Positions 26,608 to 37,000 of a stretch of 64,000 nucleotides of DNA are shown piece after piece. The first letter of the stretch is position 1, and each line of letters starts with the position of its first letter. The notes beneath the pieces are model-generated. The model had not been told where the DNA came from. It ran no database searches and was given only the letters and a program-made list of their open reading frames with translations. The translations under genes were made by a program, and so were the position numbers. The stretch is from Sycon ciliatum (Eukaryota > Porifera > Calcarea > Leucosolenida > Sycettidae). The stretch covers positions 14,441,731-14,505,730 of the forward strand of contig NC_088655.1 of NCBI RefSeq assembly GCF_964019385.1, read 5' to 3'.

Positions 26608-29500
26608 AAATTTTTGGCGTCACTAAATGCGGGTGCCAGCGGCCTACAAGCAAACCAAGAATGAAATCAATACGACCGCTCAAATCAAAGCTGGATCATG
26701 TTATAGAGAGGTACGTTGAAAGTGACACGTGGGCACAAATGGTCAAAAAGCGACAATTTCTCACCTTTCTGCCCGTTCGAAGCTCAAGAACTGACCATCG
26801 CCACCCTGATCTCGTTGTAAAGCTGGACATAGGGAAGTGCACCAAGAACAAATTCCACATTTCAATAAACACTTCGCCCAGGGCTGCTCAAAGCTGACAT
26901 CAACCGATCTCGAAGTTTTGGGCCTTTTTCCCCGTGATTCTTGACTTTGCGACTAAATTAATCACAGCAGTGCCAAACTTTAGGTGTCACCGCATGCGGG
27001 TGCCAGCGGCCTACTAGCAAACCAAAAATCAACTCAATGCGACCACTCACATCACAGCTGGGTCATGTTATAGAGAGGTACGTTGAAAGTGACACGTGGG
27101 CACAAATGGTCAAAAAGCGACAATTTCTCACCTTTCTGCCCGTTCGAAGCTCAAGAACTGACCATCGCCACCCTGATCTCGTTGTATAGCTGGACATAGG
27201 GAAGTGCACCAAGAAAAAATTCCACATTTCAATAAACACTTCGCCCAGGGCTGCACAAAGCTGACATCAACCGATCTCGAAGTTTTGGGCCTTTTTGCCC
27301 GTCATTCTTCACTTTGCGACTAAACTATTCACAGCAGTGCCAAATTTTTGGCGTCACTAAATGCGAGTGCCAACGGCCTACAAGCAAACCAAAAATCAAA
27401 TCAATTCGACCGCTCACATCAAAGCTAGGTCATGTTATAGAGAGGTACGTTGAAAGTGACACGTGGGCACAAATGGTCAAAAAGCGACAATTTCTCATCT
27501 TTCTGCCCGTTCGAAGCTCAAGAACTGACCATCGCCACCCTGATCTCGTTGTATAGCTGGACATAGGGAAGTGCACCAAGAAAAAATTACACATTTCAAT
27601 AAACACTTCGCCCAGGGCTGCTCAAAGCTGACATCAACTGATCTCGAAGTGTTGGGCCTTTTTATCGTGATTCTTCACTTTGTGACTAAACTATTGACAG
27701 CAGTGCCAAATTTTTGGCGTCACTAAATGCGGGTGCCAGCGGCCTACAAGCAAACCAAAATTTAAATCAATACGACCACTCACATCAAAGCTGGGTCATG
27801 TTATAGAGAGGTACGTTGAAAGTGACACGTGGGAACAAATGGTCAAAAAGCGACAATTTCTCACCTTTCTGCCTGTTCAAAGCTCAAGAACTGACCATCG
27901 CCACCCTGATCTCGTTGTATAGCTGGACATAGGGAAGTGCACCAAGAAATAATTCCACATTTCAATAAACACTTCGCCCAGGGCTGCTCAAAGCTGACAT
28001 CAACCGATCCCGAAGCTTTGGGCCTTTTTGCCCGTGATTCTTCGCTTTGCGACTAAACTATTCACAGCAGTGCCAAATTTTTGGCGTCACTGAATGCGGG
28101 TGCTAGCGGCCTACAAGCAAACCAAAAATCAAATCAATACTACCACTCACATCACAGCTGGGTCACGTTATAGAGAGGTACGTTGAAAGTGACACGTGGG
28201 CACGAATGGTCAAAAAGCGACAATTTCTCACCTTTCTGCCTGTTCGAAGTTCAAGAACTGACCATCCCCACCCTGATCTCGTTGTATAGCTGGACATAGG
28301 GAAGTGCACCAAGAAAAAATTCCACATTTCAATAAACACTTCGCCCAGGGCTGCTCAAAGCTGACATCAACCGATCTCGAAGTTTAGAGCCTTTTTCGAC
28401 CGTGATTCTTCACTTTGAGACTAAACTATTCACAGCAGTGCAATATTTTTGGCGTCACTGAATGCGGGTGCCAGCGGCCTACAAGCAAACCAAAAATCAA
28501 ATCAATGCGACCACTGACATCACAGTTGGGTCATGTTATAGAGAGGTACGTTGAAAGTGACACGTGGGCACAAATGGTCAAAAAGCGACAATTTCTCACC
28601 TTTCTGCCCGTTCGAAGCTCAAGAACTGACCATCGCCACCCTGATCTCGTTGTATAGCTGGACATAGGGAAGTGCACCAAGAAAAAATTCCACATTTCAA
28701 TAAACACTTCGCCCAGGGCTGCTCAAAGCTGACATCAACCGATCTCGAAGTTTTGGGCCTTTTTGCCCGTGATTCTTCACTTTGCGACTAAACTATTCAC
28801 AGCAGTGCTAAATTTTTGGCGTCACTAAATGCGGGTGCCAGCGGCCTACAAGCAAACCAAAAATCAAATTAATACGACCGCTCACATCAAAGCTGGGTCA
28901 TGTTATAGAGAGGTACGTTGAAAGTGACACGTGGGCACAAATGGTCAAAAAGCGACAATTTCTCACCTTTCTGCCCGTTCGAAGCTCAAGAACTGACCAT
29001 CGCCACCCTGATCTCGTTGTATAGCTGGACATAGGGAAGTGCACCAAGAAAAAATTCCAAATTTCAATAAACACTTCGCCCAGGGCTGCTCAAAGCTGAC
29101 ATCAACTGATCTCGAAGTGTTGGGCCTTTTTGCTCGTGATTCTTCACTTTGTGACTAAACTATTCACAGCAGTGCCAAATTTTTTGCGTCACTAAATGCG
29201 GGTGCCAGCGGCCTACAAGCAAACCAAAAATTAAATCAATACGACCACTCACATCAAAGCTGGGTCATGTTATAGAGAGGTACGTTGAAAGTGACACGTG
29301 GGCACAAATGGTCAAAAAGCGACAATTTCTCACCTTTCTGCCCGTTCGAAGCTCAAGAACTGACCATCGCCACCCTGATCTCGTTGTATAGCTGGACATA
29401 GGGAAGTGCACCAGGAAAAAATTCCACATTTCAATAAACACTTCGCCCAGGGCTGCTCAAAGCTGACATCAACCGATCTCGAAGTTTTGGGCCTTTTTGC
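26608..29500 (+). repeat. Higher-order repeat C, copy 2 (one monomer shorter)
   Basis: Same order as copy 1, but the adjacent sister monomers at 23,645 and 24,012 are represented by a single one at 27,314. The single copy has the front variants of the first (GAGAGGTACG) and the rear variants of the second (CTCATCTTTC). Confidence 0.85.
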
Positions 29501-32500
29501 CCGTGATTCTTCACTTTGCGACAAAACTATTCACAGCAGTGCCAAATTTTTGGCGTCACTGAATGCGGGTGCCAGCGGGCTACTAGCAAACCAAAGATCA
29601 ACTCAATGCAACCACTCACGTCCCAGCTGGGTCATGTTATAGAGAGGTACGTTGAAAGTGACACGTGGGCACAAATGGTCAAAAAGCGACAATTTCTCAC
29701 CTTTCTGCCCGTTCGAAGCTCAAGAACTGACCATCGCCACCCTGATCTCGTTGTATAGCTGGACATAGGGAAGTGCACCAAGAAAAAATTCCACATTTCA
29801 AGAAACACTTCGCCCAGGGCTGCTCAAAGCTGACATCAACCGATCTCGAAGTTTAGAGCCTTTTTGCCCGTGATTCTTCACTTTGCGACTAAACTATTCA
29901 CAGCAGTGCCAAATTTTTGGCGTCACTGAATGCGGGTGCCAGTGGCCTACAAGCAAACCAAAAATCAAATCAATGCGACTACTGACATCAAAGTTGGGTC
30001 ATGTTATAGAGAGGTACGTTGAAAGTGACACGTGGGCACAAATGGTCAAAAAGCGACAATTTCTCACCTTTCTGCCCGTTCGAAGCTCAAGAACTGACCA
30101 TCGCCACCCTGATCTCGTTGTATAGCTGGACATAGGGAAGTGCAGCAAGAAAAAATTCCACATTTCAATAAACACTTCGCCCAGGGCTGCTCAAAGCTGA
30201 CATCAACTGATCTCGAAGTTTTGGGCCTTTTTGCCCGTGATTCTTCACTTTGTGACGAAAGTATTCACAGCAGTGCCAAGTTTTTGCGTCACTAAATGCG
30301 GGTGCCAGCGGCCTACAAGAAAACCAAAAATCAAATCAATACGACCACTCACATCAAAGCTGGGTCATGTTATAGAGAGGTACGTTGAAAGTGACACGTG
30401 GGCACAAATGGTCAAAAAGCGACAATTTCTCACCTTTCTGCCCGTTCGAAGCTCAAGAACTGACCATCGCCACCTTGATCTCGTTGTATAGCTGGCCATA
30501 GGGAAGTGCAACAAGAAAAAATTCCACATTTCAATAAACACTTCGCCCAGGGCTGCTCAAAGCTGGACAACAACTGATCTCGAAGTTTTGGGCCTTTTTG
30601 CCCGTGATTCTTCGCTTTGCGACTAAACTATTCACAGCAGTGCCAAATTTTTGGCGTCACTGAATGCGGGTGGCAGCGGCCTACAAGCAAACCAAAAATC
30701 AAATCAATACGACCACTCACATCACAGCTGGGTCATGTTATAGAGAGGTACGTTGAAAGTGACACGTGGGCACAAATGGTCAAAAAGCGACAATTTCTCA
30801 CCTTTCTGCCCGTTCGAAGCTCAAGAACCGACCATCGCCACCCTGATCTCGTTGTATAGCTGGACATAGGGAAGTGCACCAAGAAAAAATTCCACATTTC
30901 AATAAACACTTCGCCCAGGGCTGCTCAAAGCTGACATCAACCGATCTCGAAGTTTTGGGCCTTTTTGCCCGTGATTCTTCTTCACTTTGCGACTAACATA
31001 TGCACAGCAGTGCCAAATTTTTGGCGTCACTGAATGCGGGTGCCAGCGGCCTACAAGTAAACCAAAAATCAACCCAATGCGACCACTCACATCACAGCTG
31101 GGTCACGTTATAGAGAGGTACGTTGAAAGTGACACGTGGGCACAAATGGTCAAAAAGCGACAATTTCTCACCTTTCTGCCCGTTCGAAGCTCAAGAACTG
31201 ACCATCGCCACCCTGATCTCGTTGTATAGCTGGACATAGGGAAGTGCACCAAGAAAAAATTCCACATTTCAATAAACACTTCGCCCAGGGCTGCTCAAAG
31301 CTGACATCAACTGATCTCGAAGTTTTGGGCCTTTTTGCCCGTGATTCTTCACTTTGTGACGAAAGTATTCACAGCAGTGCCAAGTTTTTGCGTCACTAAA
31401 TGCGGGTGCCAGCGGCCTACAAGCAAACCAAAAATCAAATCATTACGACCACTCACATCAAAGCTGGGTCATGTTATAGAGAGGTACGTTGAAAGTGACA
31501 CGTGGGCACAAATGGTCAAAAAGCGACAATTTCTCACCTTTCTGCCCGTTCGAAGCTCAAGAACTGACCATCGCCACCCTGATCTCGTTGTATAGCTGGA
31601 CATAGGGAAGTGCACCAAGAAAAAATTCCACATTTCAATAAACACTTCGCCCAGGGCTGCTCAAAGCTGACATCAACTGATCTCGAAGTTTTGGGCCTTT
31701 TTGCCCGTGATTCTTCGCTTTGCGACTAAACTATTCACAGCAGTGCCAAATTTTTGGCGTCACTGAATGCGGGTGCTAGCGGCCTACAAGCAAACCAAAA
31801 ATCAAATCAATACGACCACTCACATCACAGCTGGGTCATGTTATAGAGAGGTACGTTGAAAGTGACACGTGGGCACAAATGGTCAAAAAGCGACAATTTC
31901 TCACCTTTCTGCCCGTTCGAAGCTCAAGAACTGACCATCGCCACCCTGATCTCGTTGTATAGCTGGACATAGGGAAGTGCACCAAGAAAAAATTCCACAT
32001 TTCAATAAACACTTCGCCCAGGGCTGCTCAAAGCTGACATCAACTGATCTCGAAGTTTTGGGCCTTTTTGCCCGTGATTCTTCGCTTTGCGACTAAACTA
32101 TTCACAGCAATGCCAAATTTTTGGCGTCACTGAATGCGGGTGCCAGCGGGCTACTAGCAAACCAAACATCAACTCAATTCAACCACTCACATCACAGCTG
32201 GGTCATGTTATAGAGAGGTACGTTGAAAGTGACACGTGGGCACAAATGGTCAAAAAGCGACAATTTCTCACCTTTCTGCCCGTTCGAAGCTCAAGAACTG
32301 ACCATCGCCACCCTATTCTCGTTGTATAGCTGGACATAGGGAAGTGCAACAAGAAAAAATTCCACATTTCAACAAACACTTCGCCCAGGGCTGCTCAAAG
32401 CTGACAACAACTGATCTCGAAGTGTTGGGCCTTTTTGCCCGTGATTCTTCGCTTTGCGACTAAACTATTCACAGCAGTGCCAAATTTTTGGCGTCACTGA

Positions 32501-35047
32501 ATGTGGGTGCCATCGGCCTACAAGCAAACCAAAAATCAAATCAATACGACCACTCACATCACAGCTGGGTCATGTTATATAGAGGTACGTTGAAAGTGAC
32601 ACGTGGGCACAAATGGTCAAAAAGCGACAATTTCTCACCTGTCTGCCCGTTCGAAGCTCAAGAACTGACCATCGCCACCCTGATCTCGTTGTATAGCTGG
32701 ACATAGGGAAGTGCACCAAGAAAAAATTCCACATTTCAATAAACACTTCGCCCAGGGCTGCTCAAAGCTGACATCAACCGATCTCGAAGATTTGGGCCTT
32801 TTTGCCCGTCATTCTTCACTTTGCGACTAAACTATTCACAGCAGTGCCAAATTTTTGGCGTCACTGAATGCGGGTGCCAGCGGCCTACAAGCAAACCAAA
32901 AATCAAATCAATGTGACCACTGACATCACAGTTGGGTCATGTTATAGAGAGGTACGTTGAAAGTGACACGTGGGCACAAATGAACAAAAAGCGACAATTT
33001 CTCACCTTTCTGCCCGTTCGAAGCTCAAGAACTGACCATCGCCACCCTGATCTCGTTGTATAGCTGGACACAGGGAAGTGCACCAAGAAATAACTCCACA
33101 TTTCAATAAACACTTCGCCCAGGGCTGCTCAAAGCTGACATCAACCGATCTCAAAGTTTTGGGCCTTTTTGCCCGTGATTCTTCACTTTGCGACTAAACT
33201 ATTCACAGCAGTGCCAAACTTTAGGTGTCACCGCATGCGGGTGCCAGCGGTCTACCAGCAAACCTAAAATCAACCCAATGCGACCACTGACATCACAGCT
33301 GGGTCATGTTATAGAGAGGTACGTTGAAAGTGACACGTGGGCACAAATGGTCAAAAAGCGACAATTTCTCACCTTTCTGCCCGTTCGAAGCTCAAGAACT
33401 GACCATCGCCACCATCATCTCGCTGTATAGCTGGACATAGGGAAGTGCACCAAGAAAAAATTCCACATTTCAATAAACACTTCTCCCAGGGCTGCTCAAA
33501 GCTGACATCAACCGATCTCGAAGTTTAGAGCCTTTTTGCCCGTGATTCTTCACTTTGCGACTAAACTATTCACAGCAGTGCCAAATTTTTGGCGTCAAAG
33601 AATGCGGGTGCCAGCGGCCTACAAGCAAAGCAAAAATCAAATCAATGCGACCACTGACATCAAAGTTGGGTCATGTTATAGAGAGGTACGTTGAAAGTGA
33701 CACGTGGGCACAAATGGTCAAAAAGCGACAATTTCTCACCTTTCTGCCCGTTCGAAGCTCAAGAACTGACCATAGCCACCCTGATCTCGTTGTTTAGCTG
33801 GACATAGGGAAGTGCACCAAGGAAAAATTCCACATTTCAATAAAGACTTCGCCCAGGGCTGCTCAAAGCTGACATCAACAAATCTCTAAGTTTAGAGCCT
33901 TTTTGTCCGTGATTCTTTACTTTGCGACTAAACTATTCACAGCAGTGCCAAATTTTTGGCGTCACTGAATGCGGGTGCCAGCGGCCTACAAGCAAAGCAA
34001 AAATCAAATCAATGCGACCACTGACATCAAAGTTGGGTCATGTTATAGAGAGGTACGTTGAAAGTGACACGTGGGCACAAATGGTCAAAAAGCGACAATT
34101 TCTCACCTTTCTGCCCGTTCGAAGCTCAAGAACTGACCATCGCCACCCTGATCCCGTTGTATAGCTGGACATAGGGAAGTGCACCAAGAAAAAATTCCAC
34201 ATTTCAATAAACACTTCGCCCAGGGCTGCTCAAAGCTGACATCAACCGATCTCGAAGTTTTGGGCCTTTTTGCCCGTGATTCTTCACTTTGCGACTAAAC
34301 TAATCACAGCAGTGCCAAACTTTAGGTGTCACCGCATGCGGGTGCCTGCGGCCTACCAGCAAACCAAAAATCAACTCAATGCGGCCACTCACATCACAGC
34401 TGGGTCATGTTATAGAGAGGTACGTTGAAAGTGACACGTGGGCACAAATGGTCAAAAAGCGACAATTTCTCACCTTTCTGCCCGTTCGAGGCTCAAGAAC
34501 TGACCATCGCCACCCTATTCTCGTTGTATAGCTGGACATAGGGAAGTGCACCAAGAAAAAATTCCACATTTCAATAAACACTTCGCCCAGGGCTGCTCAA
34601 AGCTGACATCAACTGATCTCGAAGTTTTGGGCCTTTTTGCCCGTGATTCTTCACTTTGCGACTAAACTATTCACAGCAGTGCCAAATTTTTGGCGTCACT
34701 GAATGCGGGTGCCAGCGGCCTACTAGCAAACCAAAGATCAACTCAATGCAACCACTCACATCACAGCTGGGTCATGTTATAGAGAGGTACGTTGAAAGTG
34801 ACACGTGGGCACAAATGGTCAAAAAGCGACAATTTCTCACCTTTCTGCCCGTTCGAAGCTCAAGAACTGACCATCGCCACCCTGATCTCGTTGTATAGCT
34901 GGACATAGGGAAGTACACCAAGAAAAAATTCCACATTTCAATAAACACTTCGCCCAGGTCTGCTCAAAGCTGACATCAACCGATCTCGAAGTTTTGGGCC
35001 TTTTTGCCCGTGATTCTTCGCTTTGCGACTAAACTATTCACAGCAGT

Positions 35048-35061
35048 GCCAAATTTTTGGC
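35048..35061. other. Class 1 dyad GCCAAA-TT-TTTGGC (representative)
   Basis: A perfect 6-bp inverted repeat with a 2-bp spacer in most monomers. In class 2 monomers the same site reads GCCAAACTTTAGGT and the dyad is lost. Confidence 0.6.
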
Positions 35062-35172
35062 GTCACTGAATGCGGGTGCCAGCGGCCTACAAGCAAACCA
35101 AAAATCAACTCAATGCGACCACTCACATCACAGCTGGGTCATGTTATAGAGAGGTACGTTGAAAGTGACACG

Positions 35173-35226
35173 TGGGCACAAATGGTCAAAAAGCGACAAT
35201 TTCTCACCTTTCTGCCCGTTCGAAGC
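35173..35226 (+). promoter_or_regulatory. RNA polymerase III A-box/B-box-like pair in monomer core (tentative)
   Basis: TGGGCACAAATGG (35,173-35,185) fits the tRNA A-box pattern TRGYNNARNNGG if one extra G is allowed. GTTCGAAGC (35,218-35,226) matches the centre of the B-box GGTTCGANNCC. The 32-bp gap is in the range of tRNA genes and tRNA-derived SINEs. A TTTTT run lies about 140 bp downstream (35,368-35,372). No tRNA cloverleaf is evident. This may be a degenerate tRNA-derived promoter shared by all monomers, or chance. Confidence 0.25.
35215..35224 (-). other. Compressed CENP-B-box-like motif (tentative)
   Basis: On the minus strand this reads TTCGAACGGG. The CENP-B box consensus needs TTCG, seven bases with one fixed A, then CGGG. 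Here both half-motifs are present but only 2 bp apart instead of 7, so it is not a canonical box. It is conserved in nearly all monomers of both blocks. Binding by a pogo-derived CENP-B-like protein is speculation. Confidence 0.2.
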
Positions 35227-35432
35227 TCAAGAACTGACCATCGCCACCCTGATCTCGTTGTTTAGCTGGACATAGGGAAGTGCACCAAGGAAAAATTCCA
35301 CATTTCAATAAACACTTCGCCCAGGGCTGCTCAAAGCTGACATCAACCGATCTCGAAGTTTAGAGCCTTTTTGCCCGTGATTCTTCACTTTGCGACTAAA
35401 CTATTCACAGCAGTGCCAAACTTTAGGTGTCA

Positions 35433-35442
35433 CCGCATGCGG
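35433..35442. other. Class 2 palindrome CCGCATGCGG (representative)
   Basis: A perfect 10-bp palindrome that replaces the class 1 sequence next to the dyad site. The GCATGC centre begins at these positions. Left block: 1571, 2672, 5975, 7443, 8544, 8911, 10012, 11008, 12504, 13604, 15072, 15806, 16540, 17641, 18375, 18742, 20575, 22778. Right block: 23323, 26259, 26992, 33233, 34334, 35435, 36536, 40575, 41676, 42777, 43883, 46452, 47558, 50861, 51228, 53063, 53430, 55265. Most of these monomers also carry ACTAATCAC instead of ACTATTCAC. The copy at 12504 has GCATGCGCTG, which breaks the palindrome. Confidence 0.8.
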
Positions 35443-37000
35443 GTGCCAGCGGCCTACCAGCAAACCAAAAATCAACTCAATGCGACCACTCACATCACAG
35501 CTGGGTCATGTTATAGAGAGGTACGTTGAAAGTGACACGTGGGCACAAATGGTCAAAAAGCGACAATTTCTCACCTTTCTGCCCGTTCGAAGCTCAAGAA
35601 CTGACCATCGCCACCCTGATCTCGTTGTATAGCTGGACATAGGGAAGTGCACCAAGAAAGAATTCCACATTTCAATAAACACTTCGCCCAGGGCTGCTCA
35701 AAGCTGACATCAACTGATCTCGAAGTTTTGGGCCTTTTTGCCCGTGATTCTTCACTTTGCGACTAAACTATTCACAGCAGTGCCAAATTTTTGGCGTCAC
35801 TGAATGCGGGTGCCAGCGGCCTACTAGCAAACCAAAGATCAACTCAATGCAACCACTCACATCACAGCTGGGTCATGTTATAGAGAGGTACGTTGAAAGT
35901 GACACGTGGGCACAAATGGTCAAAAAGCGACAATTTCTCACCTTTCTGCCCGTTCGAAGCTCAAGAACTGACCATCGCCACCCTGATCTCGTTGTATAGC
36001 TGGACATAGGGAAGAACACCAAGAAAAAATTCCACATTTCAATAAACACTTCGCCCAGGTCTGCTCAAAGCTGACATCAAACGATCTCGAAGTTTTGGGC
36101 CTTTTTGCCCGTGATTCTTCACTTTGCGACTAAACTATTCACAGCAGTGCCAAATTTTTGGCGTCAAAGAATGCGGGTGCCAGCGGCCTACAAGCAAAGC
36201 AAAAATCAAATCAATGCGACCACTGACATCAAAGTTGGGTCATGTTACAGAGAGGTACGTTGAAAGTGACACGTGGGCACAAATGGTCAAAAAGCGACAA
36301 TTTCTCACCTTTCTGCCCGTTCGAAGCTCAAGAACTGACCATCGCCACCCTGATCTCGTTGTATAGCTGGACATAGGGAAGTGCACCAAGAAAAAATTCC
36401 ACATTTCAATAAACACTTCGCCCAGGGCTGCTCAAAGCTGACATCAACCGATCTCGAAGTTTTGGGCCTTTTTGCCCGTGATTCTTCACTTTGCGACTAA
36501 ACTAATCACAGCAGTGCCAAACTTTAGGTGTCACCGCATGCGGGTGCCAGCGGCCTACCAGCAAACCAAAAATCAACTCAATGCGACCACTCACATCACA
36601 GCTGGGTCATGTTATAGAGAGGTACGTTGAAAGTGACACGTGGGCACAAATGGTCAAAAAGCGACAATTTCTCACCTTTCTGCCCGTTCGAAGCTCAAGA
36701 ACTGACCATCGCCACCCTGATCTCGTTGTATAGCTGGACATAGGGAAGTGCACCAAGAAAAAATTCCACATTTCAATAAACACTTCGCCCAGGGCTGCTC
36801 AAAGCTGACATCAACTGATCTCGAAGTTTTGGGCCTTTTTGCCCGTGATTCTTCACTTTGCGACTAAACTATTCACAGCAGTGCCAAATTATTGGCGTCA
36901 CTGAATGCGGGTGCCAGCGGCCTACAAGCAAACCAAAAATCAACTCAATGCGACCACTCACATCACAGCTGGGTCATGTTATAGAGAGGTACGTTGAAAG

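Larger units (their letters stand above)
35136..35277 (+). repeat. Invariant core of the monomer (representative copy)
   Basis: The segment from GGGTCATGTTATAG to GGACATAGGG is nearly identical in almost all copies in both blocks, while the 100 bp before it varies. Identity includes positions that would be synonymous in the overlapping open frame, so the constraint or homogenisation acts on DNA rather than protein. It contains CACGTG (35,169-35,174) and CCCGTTCGAA (35,215-35,224). A protein-binding or nucleosome-positioning role is inference. Confidence 0.7.
35023..35389 (+). repeat. Representative class 1 satellite monomer
   Basis: One full 367-bp unit, used as a reference for sub-features. 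In order it holds a class 1 dyad (35,048-35,061), a variable segment up to about 35,135, an almost invariant core (about 35,136-35,277), an AATAAA inside the sequence TTCAATAAACAC, and a T-run (35,368-35,372). The variable segment shows linked variants across the array, such as CAACTCAATGC versus CAAATCAATGC and CACAGCTGG versus CAAAGTTGG. The TTG-initiated 80-codon frame (35,023-35,265) in this unit is considered non-coding. Confidence 0.9.
29300..37000 (+). repeat. Higher-order repeat D, copy 1 (21 monomers, offset 7,709 bp)
   Basis: A 21-monomer unit whose distinctive run (GCGACAAAACTATTC at 29,518, CAGTGGCCTAC, AAGCTGGACAACAAC, GATTCTTCTTCAC at 30,973, CTAACATATGCAC) returns in the same order from 37,225. 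The offset of 7,709 bp equals 21 x 367 plus 2 bp of net indels. Confidence 0.92.
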
